Positions 8,742-20,159 of a stretch of DNA of 64,000 nt are shown piece by piece (positions within the stretch are counted from its first letter, which is position 1; each line of letters opens with the position of its first letter). The DNA comes from Bacteroidota bacterium (lineage in GTDB: Bacteria > Bacteroidota > Bacteroidia > B-17B0 > Aurantibacillaceae). The DNA lies in the NCBI GenBank assembly GCA_016708845.1, contig JADJFB010000004.1, forward strand, positions 186,001-250,000, written 5' to 3'. The notes below the pieces were generated by a model. It did not search any database, was not told where the DNA came from, and saw only the letters and a program-made list of their open reading frames with translations. The translations under genes were made by a program, and so were the position numbers.

Positions 8742-10245
8742 TATCGATATTCTTAATCTTTTTGCCAAAGGCATCTCACTTAAGAATAAGTTGGAGATGC
8801 TTTTAAGTGCAGTAGTATACACACGCGTTTCTTCAAAGGAGCAAATGGATAACAACAAAAGCTTGGAGTGGCAAAGAACAGCTTGCGATAAATTTGCACA
8901 GGATAAGGGATACGTTGTTCGTGGATACTTTGGGGGAACATATGAAAGTGCCAAGAGTGACGAGCGAAAGGAATTTAACCGCATGCTCAAGTTTGTGAAA
9001 GCTCAAAAGGGGGAAAATAAGATTTCATACATTATAGTATATAGTTTAGATCGATTCAGTAGAACTGGAGATAGTGCCATTTTCATTTCTTCTGAATTAA
9101 AAGATAGGAGTAAACATTCTATCCACTACTCAGTATATGGATACAGATACTCACTCTGGAGCATTTCAACAAAACATTCATTTCGTATTTAATAAATATG
9201 ATAATGACATTCGTAAGCAAAGAGTATTGATGGGATGACTGCTAAACTAAAAGAGGGTGAATGGTTGGGAAATTGTCGAAGGGATATTCTTACACTCCAA
9301 ATTCAAAGCAACAAACTATCATTATTGATTCTAATGGTCCGCATATTAAACATGCATTCGAAATGAGAGCAGCGGGCCATTCCTATAATGAGATTAGCGA
9401 CTATTTAAAAAAGCATGGGATAGAAGCTTTTAAGCAGTTTTTGAGCAAGATTTTTAAGAACCCTTTTTACATCGGCTATTTATCACATAATTTTTTAAAG
9501 GGAGAAGTCGTTAAAGGAAATCATCCACCATTAATTAGCGAGGAGCTTTTCCTACAAGTTAATCGTTTCGAGAAAGGTAGAGAGACAAATAGTAATAAAG
9601 CCGATAATAATCTTCCACTAAAGGGATTTGTAAGGGACTATGAAACCAATGAGGTTTTTACCGGATACATAGTCAAATCAAAAGGCTTATACTATTATAA
9701 GGTCAATAAAATAGGAGTAGGAGTGAACCGAAGCCAAAAAATGATGCATAAAAAATTTTGTGAGTTACTGTCTGAATTTTCTTCATCAAGTGCATATGTC
9801 GCTCCATTAAAAAGACAACTCATGTTAACCTGGGATTTATTTAATGATAATAAAGTAGGTGAGAAGATTTCTCTCGCAAAGAAGAAGAAAGATATAGAAG
9901 ATAAAATTTACAGTCTTGAAAAGCGCCATGCTTTAGGCGACATTGATAGAGACATATTTACCAAGTTTACACAGAATTTAAGACGGAAGCCCGTAAAATT
10001 GAAGACGCTATTGAAGAACATGCTTACAATTTATCGAACCCGTCTGAACTTATTAATTTCGCAATGCAATTAAGTCTAAAGGCCTCGTCAACTGGGATGT
10101 CGGGGATTTTTATCAAAACAAAGATTACAAAACTAATCTTCCCTGCAGGTATTTGGTTCGATGCAAAAAATAACGAATATCGAACCACTGAAATTAATCC
10201 TATTTTTTCGCTCATTCGGCAGTTATCAAGGGATTTAGAGGGCCC

Positions 10246-10286
10246 AAAAAAGGGGACTTTTCACACCTCCGTTGAAAAGTCCCCTT
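10246..10286 (-). terminator. Terminator of tRNA-Leu
   Basis: A 14-bp perfect stem (AAGGGGACTTTTCA at 10250-10263 with TGAAAAGTCCCCTT at 10273-10286). On the minus strand it lies directly after the tRNA and is followed by a run of T. It falls inside the 3' coding end of the convergent recombinase. Confidence 0.75.
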
Positions 10287-10290
10287 CAGT

Positions 10291-10369
10291 ATCCAGGAGG
10301 AGACTCGAACTCCCACGTCTTGCGACATACGCACCTCAAGCGTACTTGTATACCATTCCAACACCGGAC
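10291..10369 (-). tRNA. tRNA-Leu (anticodon GAG)
   Basis: The anticodon arm TACGC-TTGAGGT-GCGTA gives GAG. A long variable arm (TGTCGCAAGACGT) marks class II, and the T arm GGGAG-TTCGAGT-CTCCT is perfect. The 3' acceptor strand CCTGGAT would need ATCCAGG or GTCCAGG at the 5' end, but the sequence reads GTCC-GG, and the D loop reads AATGG where AATTGG is usual. Each lacks one base, so the gene carries either two deletions or two sequencing errors. The recombinase gene abuts its 3' end, as expected for an element integrated into a tRNA. Confidence 0.82.
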
Positions 10370-10450
10370 ATGAATACTTTCGACATCAGTCGAAACAAAC
10401 ACTAGAGTAATTTAAAACACAAAAATGATAATTATTTTTTGATTATATAC

Positions 10451-11028
10451 TTATAATCCAATATTAAATCCAATTTGAATAATTGGGTTTGGATAAGGTG
10501 ATAAAGGCGTTTGATTCACATTATAAAATATAGCTGCTACAAAACTTCCGTTATCCGAAAATTTTTGACGGTAACCGCCACCAACTAAAATATTATCTAC
10601 CCATGCTCTGCTATTAGGAACTGGGGATGTGTAATCCAAGACACTTAATCTTTCGGCACCAACTTGGGCAAAGAAATTCTCAAAAACTCAATATCTACCA
10701 AAGGCCCCACCGCCATAAATGGTTGACACAAATTTTTGGCCATTATAAGTTTGGCTGAAGTAGTTGTATGTTCCTGTGACACCAAACGAGAGTTCTTTGC
10801 AACCTTACAGCCTACCAAAGGAGAAATATTAATATAAGTACTTGGCCAAACCATGCCCCCATTACCACCTACATATAGCCTTTCCTTAAAACTATTAAAG
10901 TCTTTTGGCGCAACGGGTGATTGATTGTTTATTGGTGGAGGAGGCGGAGCAGGTGTTGGATTTTCTTGAGCGTAATTTTTTAATGCAAGCATGCAAAGTA
11001 CGAGTATATATAAATAGGACTTATGCAT
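10451..11028 (-). pseudogene. Outer-membrane beta-barrel protein (frameshift and TGA)
   Basis: About 192 aa if repaired. The signal peptide ends NYAQ; a Pro-rich linker (NPTPAPPPPPIN) leads to barrel strands such as RLYVGGNGGMVWPSTYINIS. Near 10795 one missing A shifts the frame; the continuing frame has ELSFGVTGTYNYFSQTYNGQ, then a TGA at 10688-10690 where Trp would fit (GRY-stop-VFENFF), then ends PNPIIQIGFNIGL. It shares one base with the stop of the DUF4834 gene upstream (TAATG), so the two are coupled. The role is unknown beyond the barrel. Confidence 0.7.
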
Positions 11029-11246
11029 TATTTTACCTCTTCGTAATCTACATATTCACCATCATTGGGATTGAAATGAGATTTAAGATTTACGTTTTTT
11101 TCAATCTTTACCTCGCCCTCCTTTTGGTAGGATGATTTGTTATTAAAGCCTTGAGTTTGTGTTTTTGATTTCGACATACTTTTAAAGGTATCGTAAATTT
11201 TCCAAATCAACCAAATCACAATTATTGTCCAAACTATATCGCGCAC
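11028..11246 (-). CDS. DUF4834 family membrane protein
   Basis: 72 aa: one N-terminal membrane helix (DIVWTIIVIWLIWKIYD), then a hydrophilic tail with GEYVDYEEVK at the end, the signature of the small Bacteroidota family DUF4834. The function is not known. Its TAA overlaps the ATG of the barrel gene. A terminator separates it from the OmpA gene upstream. Confidence 0.8.
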   Translation of the reverse strand: MRDIVWTIIVIWLIWKIYDTFKSMSKSKTQTQGFNNKSSYQKEGEVKIEKNVNLKSHFNPNDGEYVDYEEVK

Positions 11247-11343
11247 AATTTCTATTTTTTTTACTATACAAAATTACGTTATTTATTTTTGCTACTGTAT
11301 ATGCAAAGGTGAATTAACAAAATTTGATGAATCATTATTAAAC

Positions 11344-11376
11344 AAAAAAACCTCTCAGATTTCTGAGAGGTTTTTT
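11344..11376 (-). terminator. Terminator after the PorE-like gene
   Basis: CCTCTCAG-ATTT-CTGAGAGG stem (11351-11370) flanked by A and T runs, so it can work on both strands. It lies 16 bp after the stop of the minus-strand OmpA-family gene. Confidence 0.85.
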
Positions 11377-11391
11377 AATTATCTATTTAAA

Positions 11392-13466
11392 TTATTTTGT
11401 TTCGTTTGTCTCTACTTCTTCAGAGTTTTCTTCACCTTTAACTTGTGGTTTGAAAACTGGTTTGTCTGATTTAGGAGCATTTGGATCTACATAATCCCAG
11501 TTAATAATACGGAATACAGTACGACGATTTTTTTGGTGTAATGCTTCTTTTTCTTCTTTAGTTTTTGCTTTGTTAATTACTGCATCTTTAATCAATAATT
11601 TTCCTTCACCCCAACCTTTAGAAGTTAAACGAGCTAATGGAATTTTTTTCTCTTCGTTTAAGTAAACTACACAAGATTTAGCACGCTCTTCAGATAATTT
11701 TTGATTGGCTGTATTAGAACCACGGCTATCCGTATGAGATTGTAATTCGATTACAATAGTAGGGTTATCAATTAAAGTTTGGTATAAGAAGTTTAATGAG
11801 TCTTTTGATTCAGGACGTAAAGTTGCTTTTCCTAAGTCATATAATACTGCAGGGAAACGAATTTCAGCTTTAACAGGAGTTAATGCAAAGTCTTTTACAA
11901 AGTCTTTTGATTCGTTTTCATCAACAGTTGTTAATTTACCCATGTCCTTATTAGCTAAGAAACCTAAAGTATAGCTTTTAGAAGCTGTAGTTTTTCCTGT
12001 TGCAACAGTTACTCCGTAAGACGTATTTTCTTTTAACTTAAAGTTATATTTTCCATCAGCACCAGTATTAAATTCAAACATATCTCCGTTTGAACCTTTT
12101 AAGTGAATAGCAGCATTTTGAACTGGCTCATTATTTTCATCACTTACAACTGTTCCTGTTAAGTTAAAGTTTAATGGTGGTCAAATGAAAGAATAAATAT
12201 CATCACTTCCTTTTCCGCCTTCACGGTTTGAAGTAAAGTAACCTTTGATTTTTTTACCTTCGAAAATAATACCGAAATCATCACCTGCAGAGTTCATTGG
12301 TGATTTTAAGTTTTCAGGAGCTTTAGTGAATTTACCGTCAGCAGCTTTCTCAGCTTTAAAAATATCTAAACCACCCATACCTAAGTGGTAGTTTGAAGAG
12401 AAGTATAAAGTTTTGTCATCATCAGCCATATATGGATACATCTCATCACCAGAAGTATTAATACTTGGCCCTAAGTTTACTGGTTGACCCCAAGCTTTAT
12501 CTTTTTTGCTGTAAGTATTTATCCAAATATCTTTTCCACCGTAACCACCAGCAAGCTTAGATGTAAAGTATAAAACATCTCCAGCTACATTAATTGCTGG
12601 GTGAGCAAATGCTACTGAATCAACATTAAATGGTAAAGGCTCAGGCTCTGCCCAAGATGGACCTTGTTTTTTACAAACGTATAATTGACATTTTAAAACT
12701 TTTCCTTTTGCTTCTGGGCAACGAGTCATAAACATCACATCACCTTTTTTAGAAACTGAAACAGAAGCCTCATTCATTTTAGATACAATTGTTGTAGCTA
12801 AAGGTGCTGGTGTGCTCCATTTTCCGTTTTTATCTAATTTGGCTTCGTATAAATCAGAGTGGTTTTGACCATTTGTAATGTCAATTGATCCTGTTGCACC
12901 TTGACGAGTAGAAGTAAAGATTAATGAAGTGTATTTTTTATCAGCGTAAGCTGGGCTAAAATCTGACTCTTTGAGAGTTAAGCAAAGCCATGTTTTCAAC
13001 TTTCAAACGAGTTTCAGGAGTGTTTTTTGCATCTTTCCATTGTTGAGCTAACTCACAAGATTTAACACCGTTTTCTCCACGAACATCAGAAGGCATTTCT
13101 TTTTTGTAGTTATTATATTCTACAATAGCTTCTGGGTATTTTTGTTGAGCTTTTAATACATCTGCTAAGTTTAAAATAGCAATTGGATCAGGATATTTTG
13201 CTTTAATAGCTTTGCTGTAATATGTTTCAGCACCTTTTAAATCATTAATTTGGTGGTAAGCATCACCAGTTCTAAATAAAATTCTTGATTTAGCATCTGC
13301 CTTCTTTACTTTAGTATAAGCTTGTTTATAAAGCTCAATAGCATTAAAGTATTGATGATTTTCGTATGCCACATCAGCATCCTTTAAATAGTTTTTCTGT
13401 GCGCTCACAGAAAATACAAACGCCATAATAGCGATAGTGGTTAGTGCTAGTTTTTAAGTTTTTCAT
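11392..13466 (-). pseudogene. OmpA-family protein with TPR and PD40 repeats, PorE-like (frameshifted)
   Basis: About 690 aa if repaired. Order: signal peptide (MKNLKLALTT… after removing one A near 13452), TPR region (ADVAYENHQYFNAIELYKQA…), PD40/beta-propeller repeats (LYFTSKLAGGYGGKDIW, LYFSSNYHLGMGGLDIFKA), a carboxypeptidase-regulatory-like domain near 12040-12180 and a C-terminal OmpA domain with TDSRGSNTANQKLSEERAKS (Asp and Arg that bind peptidoglycan). This order equals PorE, which links the T9SS to peptidoglycan; other OmpA/PD40 paralogues exist, so the assignment is inference. Frames break near 13450, 12980 and 12180. Confidence 0.78.
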
Positions 13467-13775
13467 AGGTAAATTAAACTTTATAAGTTGCTAAGATATA
13501 TAATTTTTTAAAACTGCAAAAATTTTAAACATTATTTTGGCCCATTTCGTCTAAAAGAAACCCTATTTTCACAGATAATCATGTTGTTTTTTGCTCCAAA
13601 ATACTATATAATAGCTAATTATTGGCAGGTTTTTGATGCAAATCAGTTGTAAATAGGAAGCTTAACGCTGTTATAATGATCATTGTCAGTTTAAATGGGC
13701 TGCGTTAAACTAGAAAATCGGTAAAGTAAAAACCCTCAATTATAAAGTATAATTGAGGTTTAAATAAGTGAATTG
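13467..13775. other. Intergenic gap between the OmpA and glutamine synthetase genes
   Basis: About 310 bp with no gene. It holds the promoter of the PorE-like gene at the low end and the terminator of the glutamine synthetase gene at the high end (13731-13762). Nothing else recognised. Confidence 0.6.
13731..13762 (-). terminator. Terminator after glutamine synthetase
   Basis: AACCCTCAATTATA pairs with TATAATTGAGGTTT around a 3-base loop, with one bulged C and flanking A/T runs. It lies 14 bp beyond the glnN stop on the minus strand. Confidence 0.75.
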
Positions 13776-15960
13776 TTATCTCAGATATAACATTTCACGG
13801 TATTTTGGTAATGGAAGTAGCATATCAACAATGCCTTCTAATTTATCTACATTGTAACACATCGATTCAAAATAAGGCTAACTTTTCACAATACGCATGT
13901 CCTTGCTTTTAGCATTATCTAAATTATTTGCTTTTTTACGCTCTTCTGTCATTAAATCAGCTTCTGTTTTGATGATGGTTACTTTTTCAGAAATTTCTTT
14001 GATCAATTCTAACTGACTTTTTGCAACCACTTTAAATTCTGCTGGTGATAAAATCTCTTTCATTCCTCTTACAGACTCTACTAAACTTTTTGGTAGTTTA
14101 ATGCTGCAGGAATAATTTGATTACTAACCATATCAGCAATGATACGAGATTCGATTTGAATTTTTCTTCGTATAAGTTTCTAAAGCAATTTCATAACGGG
14201 CTTCTTGTTCACGGTGATTTAAAATACCTTGAGATTCAAACATCGCTAAAGTTTTTTTAGAAATCATCGCTTCTAAAGCACCTGGTGTAGTTGGAATATT
14301 ATTTAATCCACGTTTTTTTGCTTCAGCTTTCCACGCATCTCCGTAACCATTTCCTTCGAAACGAATTTTTTTACTTTCGATGATGTATTTTTTTAATACT
14401 TGAAAAATAGCTTCGTCTTTCTCCACTTTTTTATTCATCAAAGCATCTACATCTTTTTTGAAAGTTACTAATTGCTCAGCCATAATCGAATTCAATACCG
14501 TCATTGGTCCACCACAGTTTGCAGAAGAACCAACAGCACCGGAATTCAAATTTATTTCCAGTAAATGCAAATGGAGAAGTTCTGTTTCTGTCGGTATTAT
14601 CTAATAAAATATCTGGAATACGACCGATATTCATTTTCAAAGCTGTTTTTTCTTCTGGACTCATTTTGCCAGAGTGAACAGATTTTTCTAGTTCATCTAA
14701 TACTTTTGATAATTGTTCTCCTAAGAAAACAGACATGATTGCTGGTGGCGCTTCGTTAGCACCTAAGCGGTGATCATTGTTTGCAGAAGCTATAGAAGCA
14801 CGTAATAAATCGCCATGTTCATAAACTGCTTTTACTGTATTAACAAAGAAAGTTAAGAACTGTAAGTTTGTTTTAGGCGTTTTACCTGGAGATAATAAAT
14901 TTTTACCTGTGTTGGTAGCTAAACTCCAGTTATTATGTTTCCCACTTCCATTAACACCTGCATAAGGTTTTTCGTGCATTAATACGCGGAAGTTATGACG
15001 GATACGACCTTCTCCATTACGTCCATCAACAATAAATTATGGTCAACTGCTAAGTTTGTTTCTTCAAAAACGGGGCGCATTCAAATTGAGCGGGAGCAAC
15101 TTCATTATGACGAGTACGAACTGGTATTCCTAATAAGTGAGCTTCATACTCAAAATCACGCATATAAGCGGATACTCTTTCTGGAATTGAACCCCAGTAG
15201 TGATCTTCTAATTGCTGACCTTTAGCAGGAGCATGACCAAATAAAAGTACGACCTGTTTGTTGTAAATCAGCAACGGATATTATAAAAGCTCAGGTCTAC
15301 TAAAAAGTATTCTTGCTCCCAGCCTAAAGTAGCAATTACTTTAGTCACGTTTTTATCAAAGTATTGGCAAACATCAGTTGCTGCTTTATCTACAGCGTGT
15401 AATGACTTTAATAAAGGCGTTTTAAAATCTAAAGATTCGCCTGTATAAGAAATAAAGATAGTAGGAATACATAAAGTCTCGCCCCAAATAAAAGCTGGTG
15501 ATGTTGGATCCCAAGCTGTGTAGCCACGAGCTTCAAATGTATTACGAATTCCTCCGTTAGGGAAAGAAGATGCATCTGGTTCTTGCTGCACTAAAGCATT
15601 TCCACTGAAACGTTCAATAGCACGACCACCTTCAATTGGTTCAAAAAAGCCATCATGTTTTTCGGCAGTAGCACCAGATAAAGGTTGAAACCAGTGTGTA
15701 AAGTGAGTTACTCCTTTGCTTTGAGCCCAAGCTTTCATACAAGCTGCTACTTGATCAGCCATTTTACGTTCAACAATCGTTCCTTGGTGCATAGAGTTTT
15801 GAATACTATTGAAAGCCTCTTCTGAAAGGAATTCACGCATGGCATCTAAGCCAAAAACATTTGATCCGTAATATTGTGAAACTTGTTGATTGTTGTTACT
15901 AAACTCAACTGGAGTTCTTTTTACAACATCTTGCATGGCTAAAATGCGTCTTGTGCTCAT
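13776..15960 (-). pseudogene. glnN: Glutamine synthetase type III (split by frameshifts)
   Basis: The span is 2185 bp, the size of a 728-residue GSIII. Recognisable segments in order: QYYGSNVFGLDAMREFLSEE, VTHFTHWFQPLSGATAEKHD (a GSIII signature), FIWGETLCIPTIFISYTGE, GWEQEYFLVD, DDHYWGSIPERV-type segment, VNGSGKHNNWSLATNTG (substrate loop), NRTSPFAFTGNKFEFR, and the end MCYNVDKLEGIVDMLLPLPK-YREMLYLR. At least five frame changes separate them. It makes glutamine from glutamate and ammonia in the cytosol. Because length and every motif are kept and the enzyme is central to nitrogen assimilation, sequencing error is the likelier cause. Confidence 0.85.
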
Positions 15961-16253
15961 ATTTTTTTGGTTTTATAGGGGTGTAAATTGAAAATTTGTA
16001 ACTTTTCGCCAAAATTATATCAAAAAAAGGGGGGGTGCAAGTAAAAAAGTTACTTTTTTGAAAAATTTTTCAAAAAGGAGGGGTGATGACAAAATCTTTA
16101 AGAAAGCACTCTAGTTGAATCAATTTTCTATTTCAGCAACTGTTGCCTTTAGAATTCTCTCAGAAATCAAAAGTTCAAGTACTCATAATTTTATTATGAT
16201 AAATTTCAGAACCTGAATATGCATTTACAATGCTAATTTGATTTTGATAATAT

Positions 16254-16970
16254 TCATCGGAAATGAAAAATGCATGTAATAAAAGGTTTAATTATATTTT
16301 CCACCTTACTTTCTAATACTTTACTTGTAATAAAAGCATATTTATAAGGATAATTCACTTTGAATAAACTAGAAGTTGTGTCTGTTAGTCTATCACAAAC
16401 TATAAACAATGTGTCTTTCTTAAGGTTAGAAATTGCTTTGTTATCGATAAAATCTTTATAAAATTTACAATCCGTCCTTAAATTCATGGAATTTTCTAAC
16501 TGCTGAATATTATTTCTCAGAACTGCAAAATTATAACGTTTAATACCATCGATGTTTTTGGCTCTAGTGGAAAATAAGCATATTCTTTTAAATCAGTTAT
16601 TTAATTGCGTTTTCTGTCTTAAGTCTTTGGATAGATTTTCTGATGGAATAAAAGAATCAAATAGTTCATTAATCGAATTCTCCGCTTGAAGTTAGATGCA
16701 GAATGAATTTCATAGAGGATAAATAAACCTTTCAGGCTCTATTTTCTCTGAGAAATTTTTTCTCCTTAATAAAAATAATAGTATCAAAAATTTGATTTTT
16801 TTTAATGCGCTTAAATAGTGTTTTTTTAATGACGTGTCCGAAATGATAACATGTAAAGATTGATGACGTACTTTAAGATCCGGGCTTTCTGCATTTTCGA
16901 TTGTTATCTGGCCTAATACCGAGTAACACGATGCTAAAAAAAGCATTAAAACTTGTTTGGATTTGTTCAT
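16254..16970 (-). pseudogene. Secreted hypothetical protein (broken)
   Basis: Begins with a clear signal peptide (MNKSKQVLMLFLASCYSVLG, then Q). The frame stops after 86 aa, and further fragments lie in other frames, ending with a piece containing KDTLFIVCDRLTDTTSSLFK. Their order and direction suggest one gene of about 240 aa with two or more frame breaks. No family recognised. It is transcribed away from the BatA-like gene. Confidence 0.4.
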
Positions 16971-17026
16971 AGGTGATTACTTATATTCAATAGTAATTTC
17001 CAAAATTAATGTTATTTTTACAGCTG

Positions 17027-19072
17027 ATGAATTTTTTATTTCCTACATTTTTAATCGGATTAGCAGCAATAGCCATTCCTATTATCATTCATCTTTTCAA
17101 TTTTAGGAAATACAAAAAAGTGTATTTCACTAATGTTCAGTTTTTAAAAGAATTAAAACAAGAAAGCGATAGTAAATCCAAGCTAAAAGAATGGCTGATT
17201 TTAGCGATGCGTATTTTAGCAATCTCTTGTTTGGTGTTTGCTTTTGCTCAGCCTTTTATTCCCTGGAAAAGTAAAAACAATCCAAGGTGAAAAAGCCATC
17301 AGTATTTATATTGATAATAGCTTTAGTATGGAAAGTACTAATAAAAGGGAACACTTTTAGAAAATGCTAAAACTTTGGCTACTGAAATTGTCAATACATT
17401 TAATGCAAGCGATAAATTTCAATTATTAACGAATGATTTTGAAGGAAAACATCAACGTTTTATTTCTAAAGAAGAATTTGTTGAGCAATTAAACGATGTA
17501 AAAATTTCTTCTGCAACAAAGAGTATAAGTGATGTGATAAAACGCCAACAAGATTTTTTACAAAACTCTTCTGCAAAAAATAAGCGCATTTTCTTATTAA
17601 GCGATTTTCAGAAAAACACATCTGTTATTTCTAAAACAGATATTGACACTAGTATTGCTATTAGTTGCATTCCAATTGCATCTTCGGAAGTTAACAATGT
17701 ATATATCGACAGTGTTTGGTTTGAAACACCTGTTCAGCAATATGAAACGCAACAAATCATTCATGCTGTTGTCATTAACAAAAGCAACAAGGACATTGAA
17801 AATGGTAGTTTGAAGTTATACATCAATGATGCACAAGTTTCTTTAGCATCGTTTAATGTAAGTGCTGGCAACAAAAAAGATGTGAGTATTTCTTTTACCG
17901 TAAAAGTGAAAGGAATTAATAAAGGGGTTTTAAAAATTGAAGATTATCCAATTACTTACGACGATAATTTTTATTTTAGTTTCAATGCACAAACTATTAT
18001 AAATGCGTTAGTCATTAATGGAAAAGATACCAAAACTGCTGGCAACTTTAAATCGTTAATGCAAAATGATAGTTTGTTTGTTTACAAAGAAAATAGTGAT
18101 GCCTCGATTGATTATAGTGTATTTGCAAAAACAAATATTATTGTTTTAAATGAATTGAACACTATTACTTCTGGTTTAACTTCGAATTGCAGAAGTTTGT
18201 AAATGCAGGAGGTAGCGTGGTAGTTTTTCCGAATAAAAATCCGATATTATATCTTATAACACCGCGTTTCAAACTCTACAATTGCCACAAATTATAAAAC
18301 TAGATACTACTAATATTAAAACACAGAGCATTAATTTCGAGCAAGGCTTATATGAAGGGTTTTTGATAAAGTCGATCAGCGAATGGATCTACCAAAAGTA
18401 TTTGAGCATTTTGAATTCACTAAAACAACCAATAGCAATTCGCAAGGTTTAGTATTATTGCAAAATGGACAGTTTTTAATTTCGTTAAACACATTAGGAA
18501 ACGGAAAAGTGTATGTGTTTTCTATTCCTTCTGATGAAACAAGTTCTAATTTATTAAAGCACGCCTTGTTTGTTCCAACACTAATTAAAATGGCGATTTT
18601 GAGCTTAAAACCTTCGCCAGTGTATTATAAAACAGCCATCAATGAGGTGATTTCTTTAAACAGTACATCTAATTTTTCTGATAAACCTTTACACATTTTG
18701 AAAGTTGACAAAAAAGTAGATGTGATTCCTGAGCATCGTTTGCTTAACAACACAACAGCATTGTATACACAAAATCAAATTACAGAAGCTGGTCATTATA
18801 ATGTGGAAGAAAATAATGTGATAATAAAAGACTTAGCTTTCAATTTCGATCGAAAAGAATCGGATATGAATTTTATGACTCAAGAAGATTTGCAAAAACA
18901 AATTGATGAAAAAGGCTTAAAAAATGTATCCGTTATTGAATTAAATGAAAAATCATTAACAAATGCTTTACAAGAAGCAAACGATGGTAAAAAATTATGG
19001 AAATTGTTTTTAATTTTAGCCTTGGTGTTTTTAGCGGCAGAAATTTTAATTATAAGATTAATAAATAAATAA
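17027..19072 (+). pseudogene. BatA-domain membrane protein (frameshifted)
   Basis: About 680 aa if repaired. The start MNFLFPTFLIGLAAIAIPII is the usual beginning of the BatA N-terminal double-helix domain, followed by HLFNFRKYKKVYFTNVQFLK. A metal-ion-dependent adhesion motif DNSFSMES lies near 17320 in another frame, so a von Willebrand-like domain is present. The C-terminus has a final membrane helix (KLFLILALVFLAAEILII). Frames break near 17290, 17355, 18190, 18250 and 18372. Such proteins sit in the inner membrane of Bacteroidota, often just upstream of dihydroorotase as here. Function uncertain (aerotolerance-type name by homology only). Confidence 0.75.
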
Positions 19073-19084
19073 CGCATGAATTGA

Positions 19085-20159
19085 TTGGAAATTAAACAAG
19101 AAAATAAAAAAAATTCGTGGCCTTGGGCTTTTCGCGGCGCGGCAGCCAAAGGCGGATTCACGAGTGTTTGTTTAATGAGTGGTACAAATCCTCCTTTGCA
19201 TAATAAAGCGCAAATTGAATATGTATCAAATAGAGCAAAAGATAATTTAGTAGATGTATTACCTATTGGAACATTAAGCCATAATCAAGAAGGTAAAGAT
19301 TTGTCGGAAATGTACGACATGAAAGTATCTGGCGCTGTGGCTTTTAGTGATTATAAAAAATCAACCAAAGATGCAGGCTTAATTTTAAGAGCGTTACAAT
19401 ATTCTCAAAATATCAATAGCTTTATTATTACACATTGTGATGATAAACTATTTCCCACGATGGTTTAGTAAACGAAGGCGTAACTTCTACAAAACTAGGA
19501 TTAAAAGGAATTCCGGCTTTAGCCGAAGAAATTATGTTGCAACGTAACATTCAAATTTTAGAATATACTGGCGGTAAAATGCACATTCCTACCATTAGTA
19601 CTAAAGGAAGTGTAGAACTAATTAAAAAAGCAAAAGCTAAAAAGTTGAATATCACCTGTGGTGTAGCGGCGTATAATTTATTATTAGATGATTCTGAATT
19701 AGAAGGATTTGACACCAATTATAAAGTAAACCCTCCGTTAAGAACAAAAGAAGATATTGATGCGTTGAAAAAGGATTAGCAGACGGAATTATTGATGTGA
19801 TTGTGAGTGATCATGCACCACAAGATATTGAAAGCAAAGATTTAGAATTTGACCATGCTGATAATGGAATGGTTGGCTTAGAAAGTTGTTTTGGAGTATT
19901 AAATGCAGCTTTAAGTTCAAAATTATCTTTAGAGAATATAGTAGATGCTTTAACAAAAAATCCTCGTTCTATTTTAGGACTTGATACTGTAAGTGTTAAA
20001 GAAGGCGTTGAGGCTAACTTAACCTTGTTCAATCCAACAAAAAAATACGTGTTTGGTAAATCACATATTGTTGCTGCAAATAAAAATTCAGGAATTATTG
20101 GTAAAGAATTAAAAGGTGAAGTGATTGGAGTTGTAAATAAAAATAGTTTTTTATCTTAA
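19085..20159 (+). pseudogene. pyrC: Dihydroorotase, 5' end missing and frameshifted
   Basis: Homology begins abruptly at GAAAKGGFTSVCLMSGTNPP, about residue 85 of a normal 415-residue protein, only 60 bp after the BatA stop; the first domain, including the usual metal-binding start, is absent. Later motifs are present: SHNQEGKDLSEMYDMKVSGA, KLGLKGIPALAEEIMLQRNI, KVNPPLRTKEDIDALKK, VIVSDHAPQDIESKD and a C-terminal beta-sandwich (GVEANLTLFNPTKKYVFGKS). Frames break near 19455 and 19775. It would close carbamoyl-aspartate to dihydroorotate in pyrimidine synthesis. The missing 5' part is a larger event than a homopolymer slip. Confidence 0.82.

Larger units (their letters stand above)
8731..10405 (+). 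pseudogene. Large serine recombinase of the island (several frameshifts)
   Basis: The N-terminal resolvase domain is clear: AVVYTRVSSKEQMDNNKSLE with the catalytic Ser, and IVYSLDRFSRTGDSAIFISS. The next segment is found in another frame (VNILSTTQYMDTDTHSGAFQ), followed by the recombinase domain (RGYSYTPN…, HIKHAFEMRAAGHSYNEISD, NPFYIGYLSH), a coiled coil (about 9860-10060) and the C-terminal motif LIFPAGIWFDAKNNEYRTTE. At least five frame changes occur, several at A runs. The last frame reads on through the hairpin and antisense through tRNA-Leu to 10405. It would be the integrase of the island; as written it is inactive. Confidence 0.8.
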
